This document shows positions 1 to 8,587 of a stretch of DNA of 53,879 bases, piece after piece (within the stretch, counting starts at the first letter, position 1; every line of letters starts with the position of its first letter). The notes under the pieces are model-generated. The model worked only from the letters and a program-made list of their open reading frames with translations, had not been told where the DNA came from and did not search any database. The position numbers and the translations under genes are program-made. The stretch spans positions 1 to 53,879 of the forward strand of contig CALADM010000026.1 in NCBI GenBank assembly GCA_937890595.1, read 5' to 3'. The DNA comes from CAJMNU01 sp905214855. GTDB lineage: Bacteria > Bacillota > Clostridia > Lachnospirales > Lachnospiraceae.

Positions 1-3
1 ATT

Positions 4-9
4 TGTCAA
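4..9 (-). promoter_or_regulatory. possible -35 box of a leftward gene outside the window
   Basis: The minus strand reads TTGACA here, a perfect -35 hexamer. The matching -10 box would lie left of base 1, so it cannot be checked. No other support. Confidence 0.22.
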
Positions 10-88
10 CAATTTTTTTATATTTTTTTGTAAGTTCTGTTTTTCTTGTTTTTTTCGTTATTTTCAGTAGTTACAAAAACTTCAAAAA

Positions 89-244
89 TTAATATGTACA
101 AAATCTGGCTATTATTGAAAGACATAAGATCCCTATTATAATAAGAACATTCCACATTCTCCGTATCCTATCTTCCAGAGTTATTTCTGTTTCCTGTTTT
201 AATTTCAATGAGATAACCTTTTTCCCATTTATCACTCTCTCCAT
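89..244 (-). CDS. small single-pass membrane protein, unknown
   Basis: A 51-codon frame, too short for most gene callers. The start ATG (242-244) follows a strong site, AGGGAGG with 5 bases of spacing. The first 30 residues are charged (many Lys, Arg, Glu), then WNVLIIIGILCLSIIA gives one hydrophobic helix, then a short tail ending FCTY. The layout suggests a type II (N-in) single-span peptide. It lies downstream of the hypothetical gene at 433-708 on the same strand with a gap of 188 bases. I do not recognise the family. The ribosome site and the clean helix are the only support; the frame could be chance in AT-rich DNA. Confidence 0.42.
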   Translation of the reverse strand: MERVINGKKVISLKLKQETEITLEDRIRRMWNVLIIIGILCLSIIARFCTY

Positions 245-432
245 ATCTTCCTCCCTGTGATCTTCTCATTTTTCAATTACATAGTTTTATTTTTAAATCA
301 TATGTTAGCTATTGCCTGCATATTATCTAACGTTCTTTTCCATTTCGATTTTTACATAAAAACTAGATACCTACTTTCCCCTCTTACGATTACTATATGC
401 AGGATTTCTGTCTTCTATTCTCTTTACAGCCT

Positions 433-708
433 TTATCGTTTCCATTTTTCAGGTTCTTTATGATATCGCTCATTCATCCATTCTACAGCCTGATCAATTC
501 CCTGTTTGGTAAAAGGAAATCTCATCCGTTCTTTTTTATCCTCTTCTGTCTGCTGATAATTCCATGGTTCTGGCCAGATCACTGCTTCTATCTCATCTTT
601 ATCCTCCTCACTTATCTTGGCAAGACGAAACCTCATTCCTCTTTCGCTCCCGCAAAACACTTCTTTCTTTAAAAATGCAATGGAGATCATCCCTGTTAAA
701 TCAATCAT
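433..708 (-). CDS. conserved-looking hypothetical protein, 91 aa
   Basis: The start ATG (706-708) has a clear site, AAGAAGG with 5 bases of spacing. The product is hydrophilic and acidic-basic mixed, rich in Glu, Lys and Trp, with PEPWNYQQTEEDKKER and a C-terminal half (GIDQAVEWMNERYHKEPEKW) predicted to be helical. It has no signal peptide or membrane segment. An internal ATG at residue 25 is an alternative start without a better site. I do not recognise the family; composition and codon use look like a real gene. Its upstream region (709-899) also carries the 5' region of the divergent permease gene. Confidence 0.62.
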   Translation of the reverse strand: MIDLTGMISIAFLKKEVFCGSERGMRFRLAKISEEDKDEIEAVIWPEPWNYQQTEEDKKERMRFPFTKQGIDQAVEWMNERYHKEPEKWKR

Positions 709-899
709 ATTATCCTTCTTTCTGATAATTAGAGCCAGTTAAAAATATCGTTCTTAAGTATAGCATTTTTTTTATTTTTTTCCATCATTTTATTTTCAAA
801 ATCTCACCAAATATTGTCGTAAACTATTCTTTATATAGTCAAACTCATTTCTTTATGATATGATACATCCCAGTACATTTACAAAGGAGTGTTTATAAA

Positions 900-1784
900 A
901 TGAAGTTTTTTGAAAAGCATCCTATGCTCATGATCGGCATAGGAGTTGTAGGAATTTCCCTTTCATCCATCTTTGTTAAGTATTCTCAAGCGCCATCTCT
1001 GGTCACTGCTACTTACCGAATGATCTGGACCATCCTCTTTATGACACCTGTTGTCTTTTCCAGCAAAGAATACAGTTCTGAATTAAAACGCACAGATAAG
1101 AAAACTTTAATACTCTGTGCTATCAGTGGTATTTTCCTTGCTTTGCATTTTACGCTTTGGTTTGATTCCCTAAATTATACTTCTGTTGCCAGTTCCACTA
1201 CTATTGTTTGTACAGAAGTAATCTGGGTCGCTCTTGGTGGTTTTCTCTTTTTTAAACGCCGTCTTCATTCCAAAGAGGTCTTATGTATCGCTATAACGAT
1301 CCTTGGAAGCACCTTAATTGCCTTTTCTGACTCTTCTTCTGGCGGTAATCACCTTTATGGCGATATTTTAGCGCTTTTAGCTGCTATTATGACTGCGGGC
1401 TATACCATTGTAGGCAGTAAAGTACGTATGTACACATCCACCACAATTTATACTTATATTGTATATCTCTTCTGTGGTATCTCTCTTCTGATCGCAACCA
1501 TAGCATCCGGAATCCCTCTGGTTGGATATGGTGTTTCTGCGATCGTTGTAGGCTTGCTTTTGAGTGTCTTCTCTACCATTTTAGGGCACAGTATCTTTAG
1601 CTGGTGTCTGAAATTCTTATCTCCGTCATTTGTATCTGCATCCAAACTTCTGGAACCTGTGGTAGCATCTGTTTTTGCTATTTTCCTGTTTTCAGAAATT
1701 CCTGCACTTTTACAAATCATTGGAGGTGCGATTATACTGATTGGCGTACTCTGGTACTCCTCTCTGGAAGAACAAAAACAATAA
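900..1784 (+). CDS. EamA/DMT-superfamily permease
   Basis: A 294-residue integral membrane protein with about ten hydrophobic segments arranged as two five-helix halves, the EamA (DMT) layout. The first half begins near GIGVVGISLSSIFVKYSQ and the second near GDILALLAAIMTAGYTI; the last helices end at a short charged tail (SLEEQKQ). Such permeases export or exchange small metabolites or drugs; the substrate cannot be read from sequence. The start follows AAAGGAG with about 10 bases of spacing. It is alone on the plus strand, divergent from the gene at 433-708 and convergent with carB. No convincing -35/-10 pair was found; TATGAT at about 854 is the best -10 candidate. Confidence 0.9.
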   Translation: MKFFEKHPMLMIGIGVVGISLSSIFVKYSQAPSLVTATYRMIWTILFMTPVVFSSKEYSSELKRTDKKTLILCAISGIFLALHFTLWFDSLNYTSVASSTTIVCTEVIWVALGGFLFFKRRLHSKEVLCIAITILGSTLIAFSDSSSGGNHLYGDILALLAAIMTAGYTIVGSKVRMYTSTTIYTYIVYLFCGISLLIATIASGIPLVGYGVSAIVVGLLLSVFSTILGHSIFSWCLKFLSPSFVSASKLLEPVVASVFAIFLFSEIPALLQIIGGAIILIGVLWYSSLEEQKQ

Positions 1785-1824
1785 ACAAAAGAAACAAGCT
1801 GATTTTATATAACAAACATATATC

Positions 1825-1896
1825 AAAATACCGTAATGTCTTGTATCTTCTTTCGAATGATCTTCTTTCGAATTCTACAAAACACTACGGTATTTT
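1825..1896. terminator. shared hairpin between convergent permease and carB
   Basis: The arms AAAATACCGTA (1825-1835) and TACGGTATTTT (1886-1896) are perfect complements, and the inner bases extend pairing with G-U pairs. The A/T-rich outer arms give a U-tract on either strand, fitting a bidirectional terminator. The loop contains two near-tandem copies of ATCTTCTTTCGAAT. Confidence 0.55.
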
Positions 1897-2006
1897 CTAT
1901 TTGTGTCAACTTCCCATCATATAAAGACAGTGGGAGGAATCCTGCAAAAAATATTTTTTAATTATAAACCCCTATTTACACTGCACCAATATTTGCTGCA
2001 TATTTT

Positions 2007-5000
2007 TTACAGATCTGTAATCTCACTATGGAATTCCTGAAGAGACTTAACTCCAATTTTTCCCTCTTTCTGTACTGCCTGAATAGCTGCTACCATCGCT
2101 TTTGCAGCTGCCATGGTTGTCATGTATGGGATTCTGGATTTGATAGCTGCTTTACGAATATAACTATCGTCTGTAGCGCCCTTCTTTCCAACTGGTGTAT
2201 TAACGATCAGCTGGATTTTATTGTTTGTGATCTTATCCAGAATATTTGGTCTTCCTTCATTGATCTTTGCAATCTTCTCAGCTGGGATTCCTGAAGATGT
2301 GATCAATTTATAACTTCCCTCTGTTGCCATGATCTTAAATCCGCAATCATGCAATCCCTTTGCCACTTCAACAACTTCATCCTTATCTCTGTCACCAACA
2401 CTGATCAAAACAGTACCTGACAATGGAAGGATAGTCTTTGTTGCCTCCTGTGCCTTAAAGAATGCTTCACCAAAATCAGAAGCCATTCCAAGAACTTCTC
2501 CTGTAGAACGCATCTCAGGTCCTAAAACAGGATCCACTTCCTGGAACATATTGAACGGGAAGACAGCTTCTTTTACACCATAATGTGTAAACTTTTTCTC
2601 TTTAAGTGATGGAACAGGAGATGGATTTCCTGTCAGCTCAGAAGTCATGATCTCTGTTGCCAATTTTACCATCTTGATATTACATACTTTAGATACCAAC
2701 GGTACTGTTCTGGATGCTCTTGGATTTGCTTCCAGTACATAAACAACACCATCTTCAATTGCATACTGCATATTCATCAAACCAACAACATGCATTTCTT
2801 TTGCTATTCTTGTAGTATAATCTTTGATAGTAGCTACCTGCTCTTTTGTCAGATTCATAGATGGAAGAATACAAGCAGAATCTCCAGAATGCACACCTGC
2901 CAACTCAATATGCTCCATAACAGCCGGAACAAACACATTCTCACCATCACTGATAGCATCTGCCTCACACTCTGTTGCATGATGGAGGAAACGATCAATC
3001 AAAATCGGACGATCTGGTGTTACACCTACAGCCTGACTCATATAGAAATGCATCGCCTCATCATCGTATACCACTTCCATTCCACGACCGCCAAGTACAT
3101 AAGATGGGCGCACCATAACTGGATATCCAATCTCATTTGCAATATGAAGTGCATCCTCTACTGTAACTGCCATACCTGACTGCGGCATCGGAATTTCCAG
3201 TTTCTCCATCATAGCACGGAACAGATCACGATCTTCTGCCATATCAATCGTCTCTGGAGTTGTTCCCAAAATGTTCACTCCATTACGTTTCAGATCTGCA
3301 GCCAGATTCAACGGTGTCTGTCCTCCAAACTGAGCAATGACACCAACTGGTTTTTCTTTATGATAGATACTCAATACATCTTCCAGAGTCAATGGCTCAA
3401 AATACAACTTATCTGACGTATCGTAGTCTGTGGAAACTGTCTCAGGGTTACAGTTTACGATAATTGTCTCAAATCCCAATTCTTTCAGGGCTTTTGCTGC
3501 ATGAACACAACAATAATCAAACTCAATACCCTGTCCAATTCTGTTTGGTCCTCCGCCTAAGATCATAATCTTCTGGCGATCTGTACTGGATGGACTCTTA
3601 TCCTCAATGTGGTAGCTGGAATAATAGTAAGCTGCATCTTTTGTTCCACTTACATGTACACCTTCCCATGCCTCCACAATACCTGCTTTTTCTCTCGCTT
3701 CACGGATCTCATCCTCAGATACTTCCAAAATTTTTGCAAGATATTTATCAGAAAAGCCATCTAATTTAGCAGTATTTAAAATGCCTGCTCCCGGAATACT
3801 GCCCTTATAATTCTTGAGCATTTCTTCCTCATCCACCAGTTCTTTCATCTGTTCGATAAACCAGTGTTTGATCTTGGTCAATTCATACAATTCCTCTATG
3901 GTAGCACCTTTTCTAAGTGCCTCATACATAATAAACTGACGCTCACTGCTTGGAGTGATCAGCATCTTGAGAAGCTCATCTTTAGTCTTCTCTCCAAAAT
4001 CCTTTGCACCACCCAGACCATAACGACCAATCTCAAGACTTCGGATCGCCTTCTGGAATGCCTCTTTATAAGTTTTTCCGATACTCATAACCTCACCAAC
4101 TGCACGCATCTGTGTGCCCAGTTGGTCTTTTGCACCTTTAAACTTCTCAAATGCCCAACGTGCAAACTTAATAACAATATAATCTCCACCTGGTACATAT
4201 TTGTCCAGAGTACCATATTTTCCACATGGAATCTCATCCAATGTCAAACCACTTGCAAGCATAGCTGATACCAGTGCAATTGGGAAACCAGTTGCTTTGG
4301 AAGCTAATGCAGAAGAACGGGATGTTCTTGGATTGATCTCGATGATAATATCACGATCTGTCTTTGGATCATGTGCCCACTGTACATTAGTACCACCAAT
4401 TACCTGAATTGCCTCTACGATCTTATAAGATTTTTCCTGAAGACGTTTCTGTACATGTTCCGGAATTGTAAGCATTGGTGCAGAACAGAAAGAGTCTCCC
4501 GTATGAACTCCAAGCGGATCAATATTTTCAATAAAGCAAATCGTGATCATCTGGTTTTTTGCATCACGAACTACCTCAAGCTCAAGTTCTTCCCATCCAA
4601 GAATAGACTCCTCAACCAGAACCTGACCTACCATACTTGCCTGAAGTCCTCTTGCACAAACGGTTTTCAGCTCTTCTTTATTATACACCAGACCACCGCC
4701 AGCGCCTCCCATAGTATAAGCAGGACGCAAAACAACCGGATATCCCAGCTCATCTGCGATCTCAAGTGCCTCATCTACAGTATATGCCACCTGACTTCTT
4801 GCCATCTCAATGCCCAGGCTTTCCATTGTATGCTTAAACTCAATACGATCTTCGCCTCTCTCGATCGCATCTACCTGAACACCAATAACTTTTACATTGT
4901 ACTTGTCCAATACACCTGCTTCAGCTAACTCGGAACACAGGTTCAGACCAGACTGTCCTCCCAGATTAGGAAGCAGCGCATCTGGGCGCTCTTTTTCAAT

Positions 5001-5228
5001 AATTTGAGACAAGCGCTCCACGTTTAATGGTTCAATATATGTTACATCAGCTGTCTCCGGATCTGTCATGATTGTAGCTGGGTTAGAATTAACCAATACA
5101 ATCTCATATCCAAGCTGTTTTAAGGCTTTACAAGCCTGTGTGCCTGAATAATCAAATTCACATGCCTGACCAATAATAATCGGTCCGGATCCAATAATCA
5201 GTACTTTATGGATGTCATTTCTTTTCAA
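2007..5228 (-). CDS. carB: carbamoyl-phosphate synthase large subunit
   Basis: Makes carbamoyl phosphate from bicarbonate, ammonia (from the small subunit) and two ATP, for pyrimidine and arginine synthesis. At 1073 residues it is full length. Two homologous ATP-grasp halves are visible: the first opens IIIGSGPIIIGQACEFDYSG, the second near residue 555 with ILGGGPNRIGQGIEFDYCC. The last ~135 residues form the MGS-like allosteric domain (VLISVGDRDKDEVV onward). The start is TTG at 5226-5228, with AGGAGG 7 bases upstream; no other start fits. No carA lies next to it: the neighbours are a permease and a beta-galactosidase, so the glutaminase subunit must be encoded elsewhere. No PyrR-type attenuator was recognised in the 118-base upstream gap. 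Confidence 0.97.
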   Translation of the reverse strand: MKRNDIHKVLIIGSGPIIIGQACEFDYSGTQACKALKQLGYEIVLVNSNPATIMTDPETADVTYIEPLNVERLSQIIEKERPDALLPNLGGQSGLNLCSELAEAGVLDKYNVKVIGVQVDAIERGEDRIEFKHTMESLGIEMARSQVAYTVDEALEIADELGYPVVLRPAYTMGGAGGGLVYNKEELKTVCARGLQASMVGQVLVEESILGWEELELEVVRDAKNQMITICFIENIDPLGVHTGDSFCSAPMLTIPEHVQKRLQEKSYKIVEAIQVIGGTNVQWAHDPKTDRDIIIEINPRTSRSSALASKATGFPIALVSAMLASGLTLDEIPCGKYGTLDKYVPGGDYIVIKFARWAFEKFKGAKDQLGTQMRAVGEVMSIGKTYKEAFQKAIRSLEIGRYGLGGAKDFGEKTKDELLKMLITPSSERQFIMYEALRKGATIEELYELTKIKHWFIEQMKELVDEEEMLKNYKGSIPGAGILNTAKLDGFSDKYLAKILEVSEDEIREAREKAGIVEAWEGVHVSGTKDAAYYYSSYHIEDKSPSSTDRQKIMILGGGPNRIGQGIEFDYCCVHAAKALKELGFETIIVNCNPETVSTDYDTSDKLYFEPLTLEDVLSIYHKEKPVGVIAQFGGQTPLNLAADLKRNGVNILGTTPETIDMAEDRDLFRAMMEKLEIPMPQSGMAVTVEDALHIANEIGYPVMVRPSYVLGGRGMEVVYDDEAMHFYMSQAVGVTPDRPILIDRFLHHATECEADAISDGENVFVPAVMEHIELAGVHSGDSACILPSMNLTKEQVATIKDYTTRIAKEMHVVGLMNMQYAIEDGVVYVLEANPRASRTVPLVSKVCNIKMVKLATEIMTSELTGNPSPVPSLKEKKFTHYGVKEAVFPFNMFQEVDPVLGPEMRSTGEVLGMASDFGEAFFKAQEATKTILPLSGTVLISVGDRDKDEVVEVAKGLHDCGFKIMATEGSYKLITSSGIPAEKIAKINEGRPNILDKITNNKIQLIVNTPVGKKGATDDSYIRKAAIKSRIPYMTTMAAAKAMVAAIQAVQKEGKIGVKSLQEFHSEITDL

Positions 5229-5276
5229 AGCGATTCCTCCTTCTTATAAATACATCTCATTTAAAAAGATCTGCTA

Positions 5277-5308
5277 ATTATAGTAAAATAAAACTGTCGA
5301 GATGTAAA
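5277..5308 (-). promoter_or_regulatory. probable carB promoter
   Basis: A perfect TATAAT lies at 5277-5282 on the minus strand, about 50 bases before the TTG start. The nearest -35-like hexamer, TTTACA (5303-5308), has a 20-base spacer, longer than ideal. Inference from box sequence only. Confidence 0.4.
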
Positions 5309-5346
5309 GAATAAAATCGAATAAATTTCGAAAAAAGTCCAATTTG

Positions 5347-8300
5347 TCATCTAAATTTTAAAAGAATCTCCCAATTCCATTCTGTTTCATCTAAACGATA
5401 TTGCTTTTTCAGCTCTGGTCCACATGAATTACTGCCGACTCCGCTCTGTTTATAATCCAAGCATACAACCAGCCCCGGCTCTTTTTCCAATTCAAAATTA
5501 TGTGCTTTGGATGCCAGTTCCTCTACTGTATATTCTGAAACATTAAAAGAAAATGGCTGTCCCGAAGAAACTTCCAGATCTCCTACTAACAAATGACTAC
5601 AATTCCAATGACTGCCATTTTCCTGTGGCTTAATATAATCTTCATGCAGCTTTCCAGCCTCTGTTTCAAACTGATCCATCCAACAGGAACGATGTTTATC
5701 CTGATAACTTTCTCTTGGTCCATATCCAAAATAAGAAACTGCTGTTTTCTCGTTTCCAGTTATCTGGAATGTAATACCAAATCTCGGCAAAAATGGAAAT
5801 TGTTCGTTTCTAAGAGCATGAACCGCAAGTTTTACTTCTCCATCTTTATTGATCGTCCACTCTACATCCATTCTTAAGAAATTCTGTAAAAATACTGCAC
5901 CAATAGAAAGCATTGCATGAATCTTCACAAAATCTTCGTTTTCTTCCAAAGAACTCTCATAAACTTTCACAGTATGTCTGTCATATCCAGCTTCTTTCCA
6001 CTGTTTCACAATCTTTCTGTCATTATCTGTTGGCGCTCTGAATATATTCCATTCCATATAAGATTCCAGTTTTTCCGTACCATTCACTTTCATACTGAGG
6101 AAAGTTCCCATACGGCGTGAAAAAACATAAGAAAATGTCTCTTTCCCATCTTTTTCGCAAGAAATCTGATACTCTCTGTCTTTCTCGACTACCACAAACT
6201 GACCATTTCCATTTTTTTCCAACACTGTTGGCAAAATTTCTGATGTGTCAAACAAAGCAATCTGATCAAAACCTAACTCATGCCCCGCTTTTACTAATTC
6301 TGTATCTTTTTTCTGTATATAGGTCAGTTTAAGATAACAATCTTTTCCTGTTTTTCCATCTACATCCAACAAAATCTCTGTACTTTCATGTGGCTTTGCC
6401 TGTACATCGTGTATGATTCCTTCTTCCAGAACGTCTTTGCAGTGTTTTATTTCATATCTTACTTCCACCCATTCTTCCAGAGAACAAAAATCCATCTTAT
6501 TTTCTAAACGGATTCTTCCCTCTCCGAGCCAAAAGGCGCGTACTGGACGGACAACATTTTTCCACTCATATAATCCTGTATGTGGTGTTCTGTCTGGATA
6601 CACTAAACCATCCATACAGAAGTTGCCATCGTGAGGGAATTCTCCATTATCACCACCATAGAAATACCGTTCTTTTCCATTCTGTGAGATTCCCTCATAG
6701 GTTACATGATCACACCATTCCCAGACAAATCCTCCTGCAAATCCATCATATCGATCCACCTGTTCCCAGTATTCTTCAATATCTCCAGGACCATTACCCA
6801 TTGCATGAACAAACTCACATTGGATAAATGGTTTTTTCTCTCCTGGAGCTGCAAAATACTCATCAATCCACTCTGTACTCACATACATGCGACTCTCCAC
6901 ATCCAGCATGGAAGTATCGTTCTGATATCCAAGTGTCTCCCAACGTGCTCCTTCATAATGTACCAAACGAGTCGGATCGTATCTCTTTGCCCATCGCCCT
7001 GCTTCTTCAAAACTCTTTCCATATCCAGATTCATTACCCAAAGACCACATGATCACAGAACAGTGGTTTTTATCCCTGATCACATTTCTCTTTGTACGAT
7101 CTATATAAGATTCTTCAAAACGTTCATCCTGAGCCAAAAGTCCATAATTGATGTCTGCACCTCCGCCCAAAAGTTTTGTCACTCCATGAGATTCTACATC
7201 GGACTCAGAAATCACATAAAATCCATATTGATCACAGAGCTGTGGAAACCAGGGTGCATTCGGATAATGACTGGTACGAATTGCATTGAAATTAAATTCT
7301 TTCATTCTCCTAAGATCCAACATAGCATCTTCTACTGTGACCGTTGCACCGGTCTTCGGATGACTGTCATGGCGGTTCACACCACGTAATTTTATTGCAG
7401 TCTGATTCAAAAATAAAACTCCATTTTGGACAGATACTTCCCTGATCCCTATTCTTTCTTGTATCTTTTCTTCTTCTGTACTAATACACAATGTATACAA
7501 ATATGGTTTCTCTGCATTCCAAAGGATCGGATTTTCTACATCAAAACAAAATCTCACACCACTCTGAGCTGTTTTGGAAATCTTCTTTAACAGCTGTCCA
7601 TCTTGTGTAAACAAGCTGCATGTTACCTCACATACCCCATCCACTGTATCAAGACAAACATTCACTTTGGCACTGTTTTTCTCAAAATTGATCGGTGTGC
7701 TCACTGTATAGTCCCTCACAAAACAAGAAGGGCGAAAAACCAGAGACACATCTCTGAAAATGCCAGAAAAACGGAATTTATCCTGATCTTCCAGATAACT
7801 GCCATCACACCATTTCAATACTAAAACGGCAAGAAGGTTCTCTCCTTCCTTGGTCTTTCCTGTGATCTCAAACTCGCTTGGACTGTGTGAAACCTGACTA
7901 TATCCTACAAATTCTCCGTTCACCCACACATAAAAACAGGAGTCTACTCCTTCAAAATATAAGAATTGACGTTGTTTTGCTTCTGCCGAATCCAAGGAAA
8001 AAGTTCTGCGGTATGTTGCACATGGATTATCATCCGGCACATATGGAGGATCATAAGGAAATGGATAACGAACATTGGTGTATTGTTTTTGATCGTAACC
8101 ATTCATCTGCCAACAGGATGGTACATACATTGCCACATCATCCTGACACTCCTTCTTCTCCTGTTTTTCTGGAAGGAAAAATCCCTCTGGCACTGCCTCA
8201 ATATATGGATAGTATCCAAACTTCCACTCACATTTTGAAAGATAACGCCGTCTTTCTTCCCCATCTTTTCCCTGTGGCACATAGTAACATCGCATAGGTT

Positions 8301-8352
8301 CTGTTCCAATATGCAGCTTATGGGGATCTTCATAGTATTTTTCCACCTTCAT
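5347..8352 (-). CDS. lacZ: beta-galactosidase, glycoside hydrolase family 2 (LacZ type)
   Basis: Hydrolyses terminal beta-galactosides such as lactose by a retaining mechanism. The 1001-residue product has the usual LacZ order: sugar-binding jelly roll, two immunoglobulin-like domains flanking a TIM barrel, and a C-terminal beta-gal small domain (from about residue 720). The acid/base Glu is E441 in MWSLGNESGYG, and the nucleophile is E513 in FIQCEFVHAMGN. There is no signal peptide, so it acts in the cytoplasm. The ATG at 8350-8352 was chosen because GGAG lies 6 bases upstream; a longer in-frame TTG start at 8481 would put codons across the likely promoter. No sugar transporter or LacI-type regulator is adjacent. 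Confidence 0.95.
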   Translation of the reverse strand: MKVEKYYEDPHKLHIGTEPMRCYYVPQGKDGEERRRYLSKCEWKFGYYPYIEAVPEGFFLPEKQEKKECQDDVAMYVPSCWQMNGYDQKQYTNVRYPFPYDPPYVPDDNPCATYRRTFSLDSAEAKQRQFLYFEGVDSCFYVWVNGEFVGYSQVSHSPSEFEITGKTKEGENLLAVLVLKWCDGSYLEDQDKFRFSGIFRDVSLVFRPSCFVRDYTVSTPINFEKNSAKVNVCLDTVDGVCEVTCSLFTQDGQLLKKISKTAQSGVRFCFDVENPILWNAEKPYLYTLCISTEEEKIQERIGIREVSVQNGVLFLNQTAIKLRGVNRHDSHPKTGATVTVEDAMLDLRRMKEFNFNAIRTSHYPNAPWFPQLCDQYGFYVISESDVESHGVTKLLGGGADINYGLLAQDERFEESYIDRTKRNVIRDKNHCSVIMWSLGNESGYGKSFEEAGRWAKRYDPTRLVHYEGARWETLGYQNDTSMLDVESRMYVSTEWIDEYFAAPGEKKPFIQCEFVHAMGNGPGDIEEYWEQVDRYDGFAGGFVWEWCDHVTYEGISQNGKERYFYGGDNGEFPHDGNFCMDGLVYPDRTPHTGLYEWKNVVRPVRAFWLGEGRIRLENKMDFCSLEEWVEVRYEIKHCKDVLEEGIIHDVQAKPHESTEILLDVDGKTGKDCYLKLTYIQKKDTELVKAGHELGFDQIALFDTSEILPTVLEKNGNGQFVVVEKDREYQISCEKDGKETFSYVFSRRMGTFLSMKVNGTEKLESYMEWNIFRAPTDNDRKIVKQWKEAGYDRHTVKVYESSLEENEDFVKIHAMLSIGAVFLQNFLRMDVEWTINKDGEVKLAVHALRNEQFPFLPRFGITFQITGNEKTAVSYFGYGPRESYQDKHRSCWMDQFETEAGKLHEDYIKPQENGSHWNCSHLLVGDLEVSSGQPFSFNVSEYTVEELASKAHNFELEKEPGLVVCLDYKQSGVGSNSCGPELKKQYRLDETEWNWEILLKFR

Positions 8353-8428
8353 GCTTTTCTCCAATCTGTCTTTTAGTATTTTATTACACAAACTCTTTGG
8401 GCATTGAAACACCTCTCTATTCCTGTTT

Positions 8429-8457
8429 ATCATAACATATTTTCCATAGAACCACAA
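8429..8457 (-). promoter_or_regulatory. probable lacZ promoter
   Basis: On the minus strand TTGTGG (8452-8457) and TATGAT (8429-8434) are separated by 17 bases, about 75 bases before the chosen ATG. A second TATAAT near 8510 lacks a good -35. Confidence 0.45.
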
Positions 8458-8517
8458 TCTGACATCTTCACAAAAAGGCAATATCTAAATCGTCACAGCA
8501 CATAGCTATATTATAAT

Positions 8518-8572
8518 AAAAAAAGAAAAGATATGTCCGAAACAACATCTCAGACAAATCTTTTCTTTTTAT
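8518..8572 (-). terminator. terminator downstream of the LCP gene
   Basis: Arms AAAAGAAAAGATATGTC and GACAAATCTTTTCTTTT pair over nearly their whole length, leaving a 14-base loop. Reading leftward the stem ends in a T-rich run. It lies 15 bases past the LCP stop codon. Confidence 0.65.
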
Positions 8573-8587
8573 TTTCCACACTTTACT

